Source: Tethya wilhelma
Taxonomy: Eukaryota; Porifera; Demospongiae; Tethyida; Tethyidae
Reading direction: 5' to 3'
Assembly: GCA_964030475.1 (NCBI GenBank)
Contig: CAXIPT010000008.1
Location: forward strand, 4,863,121-4,927,120
Length of the DNA: 64,000 nucleotides
In this document: positions 54,689 to 64,000 of the stretch, in pieces
Position numbering within the stretch: position 1 is the stretch's first letter
Layout: each line of letters begins with the position of its first letter
Position numbers and translations under genes: made by a program
The notes under the pieces: model-generated
Told to the model about the DNA's origin: nothing
The model's input: only the letters and a program-made list of their open reading frames with translations
Databases searched by the model: none

Positions 54689-57070
54689 TTAAGAATATGC
54701 AGCATTTTCTTGCAGTTCAATTTCTGCTTGATGAGTAACTGTTGGTTTTATCTCATCAACGTATTCATACATTGTCCCATCATTTGGATTGTGAGCTTCA
54801 AGATTTACAGCAGCACTAGTACTCTTCTTGCATCTTGTGATGGTGTAGTAGATCAGAAGCCCAGATAAAACTCCTCCAACATAGAACACGATGGAACACA
54901 CCACTCCAACAATGGAAAGAGCACCAGAATTGCTCAAGTTTGTACCTATAGCAATGATTGTGCATACCATGGTAGCAGGTCAATGTCAAGAATGTATAGT
55001 ATATGGTCATGAATGAGATTTGCTTATAATAATTTGATAATAACTACACAGTTGTTTATGCAGCATGAAAAATACAATCAGAACCATTCATGGATGTTTA
55101 ATACAACACTAATATATACCCGGATTATTATAATAATGTATCCATGCAGTACGTCATACCAGACTGAGCATCTTTTGAGGCCTCAATGTCAAAGTCCATT
55201 GATGTAACCCCTGCATCATTAGATCCCACACATGTATATTGTCCATTTTCACCAACTTCAGCATTGGATATTTCAAGTCTAGAGGTAACTCGAGTCACGG
55301 TTATGTTCTGCTGATCAGTAACTGGTTGTACAACTAGGGTGTTTACAATACTAATCTTGTTAATTACAGGCTGAACCATTATGTTGTGTTTCATCCACAC
55401 AACGGTGACTGTGGGCAGTCCATCAAATGAACATTCTAGATAAAAGTCTTTTCCAAGTTGTGGGTTAGTAGTTTGTGATGAGCGCACGATCACAGGGAGA
55501 GCTATGAATATGAAGTGATTAAATTTGAGCATGATTACAGGTGTCATTAAATTGTCCATACTAACTTACTACAGAATGAAAATGAAGCATCTGCAGTCAA
55601 TATCAAAGAAGTTCCAATTAAGCTTCCAGTGTTAGCCTGACAAGTAAATACACTGCCATCTTCAGCAGCATTCACTTCATCAATTGTTATCTATTACAAT
55701 GCATACAAATTGGGTTGACCAATTTTGATTATTTAACTTATTATGTGTAGCTACTTACTTCATTGAAGTAGGGCATAGAGAATCTTTCAAAAGGAGGCTC
55801 TCTGGGAATGATTGGAGTGTTACCTCTTAGAAATGTTATACTATTTGGACGAGGAAAGCCAGATACATTACATATTATAGAAGCTATGCTGTTGTTTAGC
55901 AAGCAGGGCTGTAGAGTTGTGGCATTTTGTAGCAATAGTGAGAGATTTTCAATAGTAACACGCCCTGCTCAGGATCAAAAATTTTGTTACTAGTAGTATA
56001 ATCATACGACGTACTGTAGTACGTATAGTATAGGAATGGGCCGACTGTCCCATAGACACAATACAAAAATGTTTGACTTTCAGAGAATGACAGCTAAGCC
56101 TTCAAACACAGATTAAAGCCTCCCTTGGGTAGTTTTCTAAGTGCATGCATCAACAAAACTGACCAGTCTTTGATACCTAGCTTATACTAGCTTATACTCC
56201 ATTGTAATTGAGCACCTTAGTGAACAAACAAGTATAGTAAAAATTTCATACAAATTAGCAGTATAGGAATGGGTATAGTCTCGCGGGCCAGACGTCCGAA
56301 AGGGGGGGAAAAGGACCTGTTCCCCCCCCCCCTCTCGGACGTCTGGCCCGCAAGACTAGAATGGGCAGTGCTATAAAAGGAAGGAAACAAGGCTGGGACT
56401 TTAAATTTAGGCACATGACTACTTCATTTTTAACTATTCCAAAGTGTTCCAAGCTCACATAGATTGCCTGTTTACCTTCTAATTCATTGGAATACTTATG
56501 CCTTGTTTCCTTCCTTTTTATAGCACTACCCATTCCTACACTGCTAATTTGTATGAAATTTTTACTATACTTGTTATAACTACACAAAACTACAAAGCAC
56601 TAAAGACTTGTATATACGCAAAAGATCAAGAAGTTTTTAAATTTATGTTAAAATTTTAAGACTTTCATACAGTGTCACGTATGCAATCAAGATTCCAATT
56701 TTATATTTACAGCAACATGATGTAATTTACTGGCGTGCTTCCTATAAGAATACTCATGTGCTTGTGTATGCACAAAACATCGATTCTAGGGAAAGCTGAC
56801 TTGGAAACAACAACAACAACACACACACATATTATAGTTGCATGACCATTAAGTGGGGGGCACTTGATTCATGGTCGAGTGCTGCACACTTAAGGGCATG
56901 AAACAATTCTATTTGCCATTGACCCCGTGTGACCCCCTAACTACTCTATTGTCACCTCCACCCATCCAGTAACCAGCAATTAGCCTATAAATTGCCTATA
57001 GCCTTAGCCTATAAAAACTTGGGTTGCTAGGCAATGACAAACACACGCATATGTATACGCACACACACAN

Positions 57071-57151
<81 letters not shown>

Positions 57152-57743
57152 TTATACAACTATATCAACACTAGCATACCAAGATAAGTACACATTCATG
57201 TATAGATATACACTGAAACATACTTGGTACAGTCACAAATATCTTTGGCAAAAACACCTGATGCTGTAGAATGGTAAACACAGCCGAGTAGTTACCAGAA
57301 GATGCTTGATTGAGATTAGCAATAGTGAGAGTAAATGTGAAAAAAGGAGATGTCGATCCTGATGAACAGGGATTGGAAACAATATTGTCACTTGAATTTC
57401 TAATATCAGTTCCATTTAGACTCCACTGGACTGTGGGACAGGGGTCAGCCTCAATATGAGCAATGATTTTGACATTTGGTGTGCCTTCTGGCCTGATAAT
57501 CACTGCGTCGAAGATAGGATCTTCTATGGCACCCAACTCGGCCAAATTGAGAAATACAGTTAAGGGTAATACTATAGTTTGTAAAAACAACACAGTGTCA
57601 CATCATTGCATGTATAATCATAGTTATGCCTAATAAATTTAAATGAAGATTCATTGATTCATATTAATATGGAATGTATGCATGATTGTAATAATTAATG
57701 CATCGAGTGCTGCCCACTTATAGGGTCGTGCAACTATAATGTG

Positions 57744-57800
<57 letters not shown>

Positions 57801-59677
57801 CCAAGAGACCTCAAGAGAATTGTATGCGTACACAGCATGTGTGGAAACATTTTTATCCATCTAAACTATATCTAGCCTAGGAATTTACTTGTTTTTGCAG
57901 AAAGGCAATTTATTGTGAGGATCAAGCAGCCCTGGCCCACTCCTTTTGCAAGTATGAACCCCCATGGTCCTCAAAAATTTTCTAGCTATACAGTAGAATC
58001 TGATCTATATTGATTTTCATACCTGGTTCTCTGACTTCTAGAATCCAGGCTCTCAGGTCAGTAGCAAACTGATTGGAGGCTAGACACTGATACATTCCAG
58101 AGTGAGAGAGACTGGGCCGTGTTATAGTCAGTGTGTTACTATCAATACTAATCCCAATGTCTGCTTCAAAGGCATTTTGACTTCCATTAAAATACCACTT
58201 AATTTCAGGGGTAGGAATTCCTTCAGCTTCACAAGTAAAGACAATGCTATCATATTCACTAATAACAAACTCTCTGTTATCTTGTGGCCATCTTGTGATG
58301 GTAGCCCTCTCTGCATCATTGAACATAATAAAGGGTTATAGTACTAATAATAACTATACTCTAACTTACGATAAACTCTGAGGTTCCCATTTCGAATGGT
58401 TGAGCCACCAGAGAACCCAATCTGGCATCGAATTGTGAACATGTTACTGGTTGAGGTAGAAGGAGGGATCTGGCTCATTAATATTGTTCCTCTGCCATCA
58501 GGAGCTGAAACTGTGATGTCTAAATCTACTGTTCCATTACGCAGCTCACATTGAGTAAAAATTCCAGGATTGCCAAAGCCAAAGGATCCACCAACATAGC
58601 TGAACTCTACCTCATTGTCTGTAACAAAAGCAGTGACATCACCAATCTGCTTGTATTCTACCAGCTGATCCTCAGGGAAGCCATCAGTAGTGAGGGAGTA
58701 GGTCACTCTGCTGAGTTGACGATTGAACCTCAAGGCATTGGTCACATGACAGCGATACTGCTGGGCAATCTGCTCAGCAGTGAGGTCGTAGAGTGCAAAA
58801 TAGCGGCCATTTTCCAAGAAGAATATATCAGCAGTCGCCTCCACTCTTCCACCAGTGTTTGGATTAGCATTGTCATCAACATCAGTGTACCACTCTATCG
58901 TGGGAGGAGGGTTGGCCTCTCCAACATCACACTCCAGTGCTACATTAGACCCTACTTGCACTCGTACCATCCTAACTGTATTAATACTTGTAGTAAAGCC
59001 ATCAAAAACTGTTGCAAAGAATGAAAAAATAATTGTTGTTTTTTGTAATCTGAGTTGCAACATGTTACTAACACATCATGCACAACATACTTACATGCAT
59101 ATGTTACATTAGCTTTCCTGCTGCGGACAGTTGCTGTGTAGCTCATTTCAGGCAGTCCAATCACATTGGAGGCCACACAATAGTAAAGGACCCCAGTGCG
59201 ACTGGCCAACTCTCCCTCTGTGATGTTGGGAATGACCAGTCTCCCATTGTCCATCACATACTGTTGATCCACCATAATGTCATCTCCCCTGAACCACGTC
59301 ACATCAGGTTGAGGTTGGCCTCCCACTTCACAGTCTAACATCAAGCTAGCATTGTTCCCCTGGGCATCTGTTCTAAAGACCACTGTGTCTCTGGGCTGTG
59401 TAAGGATTCTGGGGGGCTCTCCTATAACTATTAGCACAGAGGCAACAAAATATGCTTGGTATGCAAGACTAATAGTAAACAAGAAGCTTTTACAAACAAA
59501 ATTGATCCATACCCTGACATACATCTACACTCTTGACACAGTATAATTATTATCTAAAGTATGATCTTACCACCTACTTTCATGGTAGGCCACCGCATAG
59601 TTGATGAAGACAGAAAATACAAGAACGTCTCTTAGGAGGCTCAAAACAGAGCTAGAGAATACCTTTAGAAACGTCAT
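54689..59677 (-). CDS. Ig-superfamily single-pass receptor/adhesion protein (9 exons, ~859 aa; one-base frame defect)
   Basis: Exons 59677-59578, 59421-59095, 59008-58370, 58310-58023, 57523-57224, 55964-55759, 55690-55571, 55501-55160 and 54945-54689. Internal borders are mainly phase 1. Signal peptide, then L1/neuroglian-like Ig1 (PPRILTQPRD...VTWFRGDD...YYCVASN), Ig2 (LECDVGEANPPPTIEWYTD...YRCHVTN) and an extra ~120-residue beta-rich segment. Three or four more Ig modules follow (FTCEAEGIPTPEIKWYFNG...YQCLASN; CNVSGFPRPN...VFTCQANT; LECSFDGLPTVTVVWMK...YTCVGSND), then one TM (VGGVLSGLLIYYTI). The ~55-residue tail holds YEYVDEI. Summed length is 2579 nt, one short of a full frame. The missing base maps to exon 7, after ACTGGAAGC, where a TAA appears. 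The first exon was chosen because it gives a signal peptide and the right phase. Confidence 0.65.
56228..56574. mobile_element. Fold-back element (long inverted repeat) in receptor intron 5
   Basis: Left arm 56228-56275 plus 56359-56393 pairs with right arm 56500-56574 (words acaagtatagtaaaaatttc and aaaggaaggaaacaaggc, inverted). A unique ~105-bp centre separates them. The left arm is split by the hairpin insertion at 56276-56358. Confidence 0.65.
56276..56358. mobile_element. Hairpin insertion M2 (83 bp) with 9-bp target duplication
   Basis: Inverted arms 56276-56299 and 56335-56358 (tagtctcgcgggccagacgt..., one mismatch) around a G/C-run loop. Flanked by gaatgggta (56267-56275) and gaatgggca (56359-56367). 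Same terminal consensus as M1. Confidence 0.7.
57055..57151 (+). repeat. (CA)n microsatellite with embedded single-N gap
   Basis: Long ca run; the N is at 57070. Confidence 0.95.
57740..57798 (+). repeat. (GT)n microsatellite in receptor intron 4
   Basis: Uninterrupted gt run. Confidence 0.95.
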
Positions 59678-59845
59678 AGCTGGCGCCAGTCTGGCTTGCC
59701 GACTCTTAGAAAGGAATTTGAAGGAAGAGTCTGGTGAATGGGCGGGGCTGCCATGTTATGCGATTTGTAGGGAGATGGTGGGGGTGGCATGCAAATTAAA
59801 GATATGGCTGCAGTGGATTTTCCCCCACAACCGTCTCTTTGACTT

Positions 59846-61793
59846 TCGTGAATTGTAAGAAGTGCCTGAAGCACTATGATGCACTTCATTGTCACCATGA
59901 AGAATAATATTAAACATGTACCATCAAAACCACAGGATGTCAGTATAAATCATATTATAAGCAAAGTTTTGTGTGTCCGTCCGTGTGTCCGTGTGTTACG
60001 GAGGGTCACCGGAAGTGATGCGACCTCGAACTAAAAGTTGCTTTTTTTCTGGACTATGGAGGACACAAGCTAAGAAAAGAGTGTCTAGAAAGCTAGCTTA
60101 TACAGTGCTAGCCTAGGATAAAATAACAAGCGATACAAGTATGGCTAACTGTTTTTGAGATCGCTGACAGGGCTTACCAGTGGCATCCGTATCTGACAAA
60201 TAAGCGCGATATGGGAGCCAATCTTTCACAAAAGAAGCGTAACGAGGTGAGAACAGTCACTACTAGGAGTCTGCCTCTCTGTCGCTGTACACGAAACACA
60301 GCTAGCCAGATAACGAGTTTCTTTGCCAGCTGATTGCAAAAATGGCGGAAGTGGGAAAAGGGTCGTCTGTGACGTCACGTAGTAAGTAAAAATTGCTGAG
60401 CTGGCTTGGCTAAAAGAGCAGCATGTTGTGCCTGTATGCATCCTTTGAAGTTTCCTTTCATTGAATTGCAGTACAGATGCCTATGCACAGATCTAGCTGT
60501 AAACATCAGTATACTTCATACATAAGCAAGGAGCGTGGCGAGCGAAGCGAGCCACACTCCTTGTAATTATTATAATAATCTGTTTTTGTTTTGTTTCTGT
60601 TGTAGTCTGTACTTGTTTTTGTTTTTGTTTTTGATATATGCTTCTATCCTAGGCTAGCCCTGATGCCATCTTGGCATGATGCTAAAATATAATTCAATTC
60701 AATTATGATGATCCAAGATTGCTCCCTTCAATGATTGTCTTTTTCCGCGAGACTACCTTGAGACTGTCTCATTCTGTTGTACATGTCATGGCTTCCTGTG
60801 TAAGGAGTGTCATGAACAGCACACACTGTCACAAAAGATGTGGGTTTATCACAATAATAAATAATTTTGAAAGAAGAAAAACATCCGATGCCGAGATACT
60901 TTTACAAAATTAAAATATCTCCCAGCCTCCCATCGAACATCCTGATAAGAATGAAAATTTACTGTGGAAATTTACTGTACGAATTGTGATGAACTTGCAT
61001 GTGTACAATGTGCAATGGCCCAACATCGTGGTCATGAATTTCAGGATGCCTGAACAGACCATTCTATCAAAGAAGAAAAGAGTTGAGATCAAAGAGAGTA
61101 TCCTAACCATGCCTGACTCCATTAAGCTAGAGGAGACACTGGCTAGAGGAAGTGAGACAAAGAAGAAGCGCTGAAAACATCCAAAGAAGCTGTGGATGAC
61201 AAAATCTGTAAAGCCTTCAAAGAAATGAGGGAGGAATTGGACAGAGATCTCCACAGCTAAAGAGACAAGTCTCACCATCCAACTGGAAGAGCTGGCCTCA
61301 CTCAAAGACCAGATGGTGGCCTGCACTGGTGTTTGAGGCTGAAGTCCAGGAGAGTTACAATGACACTGACAGTGAGCTCTTAGCAGTTGTCACCACCCTC
61401 CAGACTAGGGTTCAGGAGCTGACTCAGCAGTTTGACAAGACATCACTTAAACTGAGAGAAGATGGGAACATGTTACTAGCTATTGACACTATTACTCTTG
61501 GACGCCTGAATGAAATATCAAAGATTGGAGCAGTTCAGAGATGTCAAACAAGAGATCTAGACTATGGACGTCTAAAGGAGCCATTAATGACTGGAATGGA
61601 TGCTTTAAAATCCAATGGGCATTACTGTTATTGGAGATATTAGTGAATACTCTGGAAGCCGTGTTCAAAAGTTTATAAGTGGACAATTTCTATCAATGTT
61701 TGGTAATAATGGAGAACCTCTTAAAGGCCAGTGTATTCAGATGGAAAGATAGTGATTGCAGACCAAGCTGCCACCAGCAAAGTTCACAAATAT
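59846..61793 (+). pseudogene. TRIM-NHL pseudogene split by a repeat element
   Basis: 59850-59882 matches the RING start (KCLKHYD). After about 820 bp of insertion, homology resumes at 60705 (tatgatgatccaag, YDDPRL). Decayed B-box, coiled-coil and NHL pieces follow, with frameshifts and deletions (ETVSFCCTCHGFLCKECHEQ; VQESYNDTDSELLAVVTTL), ending SKVHKY at about 61793. The same stretch of RING codons borders both sides, so the insertion went into an already or newly dead RING exon. Confidence 0.7.
59950..60563 (+). mobile_element. Interspersed element R1, copy 2
   Basis: 614 bp, colinear with 35818-36580: tcatattataagcaaagttt start, ggagggtcaccggaagtgat, tgacgtcacgt, and the terminal hairpin caaggagcgtggc...gccacactccttg (60527-60563). 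Inserted in the TRIM-NHL pseudogene. Confidence 0.65.
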
Positions 61794-61942
61794 TGAAGAA
61801 ACATAAATGATCATTCTTACACATGTTACAGAGAATGTTGCAGTTTCATTTTCTCTAATTAAACGGATGCCTTCAAAGTCAATTTTTGTGAGTGGGCCCG
61901 GGGGTGGAAAATATTTGGAAATCAGCTGGTAGCAGATCAGAG

Positions 61943-63829
61943 ATGGCTACAATTGGATTCACAACTGCACCTGGCTCTTCAGTGAAATGTAAGAAGTGTC
62001 AGAAGTACTATGATGATCCAAGAATGCTACCTTGTCTCCACTCCTTTTGTAAGAGCTGTGTTGGACAACTGGTCATCCAGACTGGCTCAAAGAAGACTGT
62101 CCGCTGTCCCAAGTGTTACAGCACCACCCCTCTCCCTCTGAAGGGAGTGGAGGTGTTCCCTCGAAATGTCCGACTCAGTTATGAAGCCACCATCTCAAAA
62201 TACGAGGCCCAAATCAAATCAGAGCCCCCTCCCAGCTGTGATGAGTGTAGGAGAGAGCCTCCCCTTGAGACTGTCTCATTCTGTTGTACATGTCGTGGCT
62301 TTCTGTGTAAGGAGTGTCATGAACAGCACACACTGTCACGAAAGACATGGGTGTTTCATCAGTTTGTTGTTCTAAAGGATGTTAAGAAGAAAAATGTACA
62401 AACAGAACTTCAAAACATCATGAAGGTTCCAGGAGGTGTTAAGTGTGTGGTACATGCAGAGAATGAATTGAAATTTCACTGCAAAACTTGTAATGCTCTT
62501 GTGTGTTTAGAATGTACTGTTGTCACTCATCAAGGTCACAAATTTGAAGAAGTAGGCACCTTCCTAACACAACAGAAAAAGAGTCTTCTTGAGGAAAATA
62601 CAATTGAAACATTGACAAACAATGTGCATCGGCTAGAAGAAGTTATACAAATTGGAAAGGACACTCGGGAAAAGATACAAACAAGCAAGCAATCAGTTGA
62701 TAAAGAAATCGAAGAAGCATTTGGTAAATTAGAGAATGCCTTGCGTGAACGGAAAAATAAGTTGCTCAACAAATGTAAAGAGATCTCCACAGCTAAAGAG
62801 ACCAGTCTCACCATCCAACTGGAAGAGCTGATCTCACTCAAAGACCAGATGGTGGCCTGCACTGGTGTTGTGGCTGAAGTCCAGGAGAGTTACAATGACA
62901 CTGAGCTCTTATCAGTTGTCACCACCCTCCAGACTAGGGTCCAGGAGCTGACTCAGCAGTTTGACAAGATGCCACTAGACCTGAGAGAAGATGGGAGCAT
63001 GTCACTAGCTATTGATGCCACTGTTCTAGGAAATGAGATACCAACACTTGGAACAATTTTGGATCATCAACCAAGAGACTATAAAACCCTCAAGGACCCA
63101 CTAATAACTATCTCCTTTAATTCCCCTACCCATCTTGGGGTGCATGAAAATGGAGATATTTTTGTCACAAATCATAACAATCATTTTATCCGTGTCTTCA
63201 ATTGCAAGAGAAAAATTGGGAATCAAGGTACTAACAATGGACAATTTAGTCATCCAACTGGCATTACTGTTGTAGGAGATGTCTTGTTTGCGAGTGATTT
63301 TTCTGGAAAACGGGTTCAGAAGATGACAACTGGTGGAGAATTTTTGTCAAAATTTGGTACGAATGAAGCACTAAGTGGTCCTCACGGTAATACAGTAGGT
63401 TTGGATGGAATGATATATGTTGCAGACCAAATAGATAGTTCTGTTAAAGTGTTCAATCCTGATGGCTCACTCTCCCACACTATTGGACAAGGACAGTTGA
63501 ATGGTGCAAGAGATGTAGCTATAGATAATGACAGAAACATCCATGTTGCTTCGCTTAATTTGAAACACATCAAAGTCTTCACTCCCAGGGGAGAGCTGGT
63601 GAGAGAGTATGGAAGGGAGCATTTACAGGGACCTTCTGGTGTGGCAGTGGATAGAGATGGTTACTGTCTGGTTGGAGACCAGTATGGCAAGTCTCTTGTT
63701 ATCTTTGATCCTCGAGGGAAACTGGTCCATTCCATCAAGTTTGCTGGCAATATTTGTGGTGTGACACTAGACAAAGGTGGATTTGTTTACGTAGCCGAGC
63801 GTAGTAGTAATAAAGTTCATAAGTATTAA
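61943..63829 (+). CDS. TRIM-NHL protein 2 (628 aa, intronless)
   Basis: Same architecture as the gene at 49897: RING (CKKCQKYYDD...CLHSFCKSC...CPKC), two B-box-like modules, coiled coil and NHL repeats ending SSNKVHKY; no filamin domain. The first 370 residues are nearly identical to TRIM-NHL 1. The NHL propeller has more substitutions (for example HNNHFIRVFNCKRK against YDHCIHVFDEGGVKK), so the ligand-binding face seems to diverge faster. ATG 61943 is the first Met in the frame. An upstream GTG reading is not supported. Confidence 0.85.
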   Translation: MATIGFTTAPGSSVKCKKCQKYYDDPRMLPCLHSFCKSCVGQLVIQTGSKKTVRCPKCYSTTPLPLKGVEVFPRNVRLSYEATISKYEAQIKSEPPPSCDECRREPPLETVSFCCTCRGFLCKECHEQHTLSRKTWVFHQFVVLKDVKKKNVQTELQNIMKVPGGVKCVVHAENELKFHCKTCNALVCLECTVVTHQGHKFEEVGTFLTQQKKSLLEENTIETLTNNVHRLEEVIQIGKDTREKIQTSKQSVDKEIEEAFGKLENALRERKNKLLNKCKEISTAKETSLTIQLEELISLKDQMVACTGVVAEVQESYNDTELLSVVTTLQTRVQELTQQFDKMPLDLREDGSMSLAIDATVLGNEIPTLGTILDHQPRDYKTLKDPLITISFNSPTHLGVHENGDIFVTNHNNHFIRVFNCKRKIGNQGTNNGQFSHPTGITVVGDVLFASDFSGKRVQKMTTGGEFLSKFGTNEALSGPHGNTVGLDGMIYVADQIDSSVKVFNPDGSLSHTIGQGQLNGARDVAIDNDRNIHVASLNLKHIKVFTPRGELVREYGREHLQGPSGVAVDRDGYCLVGDQYGKSLVIFDPRGKLVHSIKFAGNICGVTLDKGGFVYVAERSSNKVHKY

Positions 63830-64000
63830 AATCAAAATTGAAGAATTAATCATTATGTATGCAGTCATTCAATACAAATGTTACGATGTCAATTTTTGTT
63901 GCACAAGACAAAATATTACACTGAGCAAACTGGGGGAAGTGCATAATATACTTGAATGACAATAACATACTGGTAGCAATAATTAAGCTTGCATGCATAA
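63830..64000. other. 3' flank of TRIM-NHL 2
   Basis: Resembles the flank after 51801 (both carry short A/T stretches and a cagggg/tggggg-type word followed by tgaatgacaa). This shows that the duplicated unit extends past the coding region. No gene seen. Confidence 0.4.

Noticed and set aside
1..64000. tRNA, rRNA or retroviral/LINE coding sequence
   Set aside because: I looked for tRNA A/B boxes with a cloverleaf, and for reverse transcriptase or integrase motifs, and saw none. A computed scan could still find diverged remnants.

Overview
This is eukaryotic, clearly animal DNA. Nearly every gene is split by short GT-AG introns (about 60 bp to 1.5 kb). The gene families are metazoan: caspase-like peptidases, SH3 adapter, neutral ceramidase, CD225/dispanin, TRIM-NHL, immunoglobulin-superfamily receptor, PGM2, coproporphyrinogen oxidase. 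The compact genes, the tandem lineage-specific families, and the unusual secreted fibrinogen-like and TRIM-NHL proteins without a filamin domain suggest an early-branching animal, most likely a sponge. That placement is inference from gene content only. I rebuilt exons by hand from splice signals, reading-frame phase and paralogue comparison. Summed exon lengths are divisible by three for every model that I call complete.

Layout. (1) 139-2700, minus: two caspase-like genes with different C-terminal tails. (2) 2855-4406, plus: 5' part of a double-SH3 adapter running into an 881-base gap (4582-5462). (3) 5463-19522, minus: a decayed triplication of neutral ceramidase. The 16-exon copy at 12989-19522 is intact and carries an intronless secreted fibrinogen-like gene inside intron 11. 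Two other copies are broken, and their fibrinogen-like passengers survive whole or in part. (4) 19782-44686, plus: a tandem array of thirteen small multi-pass membrane-protein genes. Six are TMEM272-like four-TM genes (T1-T6). Three are CD225/dispanin-like (D1-D3). Three are a related four-TM group with acidic-dileucine signals (G1-G3, G3 cut by an assembly join). One is a divergent member (H). Five of the thirteen, from three subfamilies, begin with the same unrecognised 63-72 residue N-terminal exon. (5) 44864-49800: a divergent pair, an RRM/coiled-coil gene (minus) and coproporphyrinogen III oxidase (plus). (6) 49897-63829: two intact intronless TRIM-NHL genes, two TRIM-NHL pseudogenes, the 3' end of a PGM2-like gene, and an Ig-superfamily receptor (54689-59677, minus) whose model is one base out of frame.

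How the parts may work together. Most proteins in the 20-45 kb array carry PPxY motifs (NEDD4-type WW ligands), and G1-G3 carry repeated ETxPLI-type endolysosomal sorting signals. Several array promoters share CACGTG or a GAGCATGCGCA-type motif. I infer a co-expanded set of endolysosomal or trafficking membrane proteins that exchanges first exons. This is the best candidate here for an undescribed system.

Mobile DNA includes a 0.6-0.8 kb interspersed element (two copies), two MITEs, a fold-back element, and two tiny hairpin insertions sharing terminal inverted repeats and 9-bp target duplications. (CT/GA)n and (CA/GT)n microsatellites are dense and seem to have driven exon loss and assembly gaps. 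No tRNA, rRNA or CRISPR was seen.
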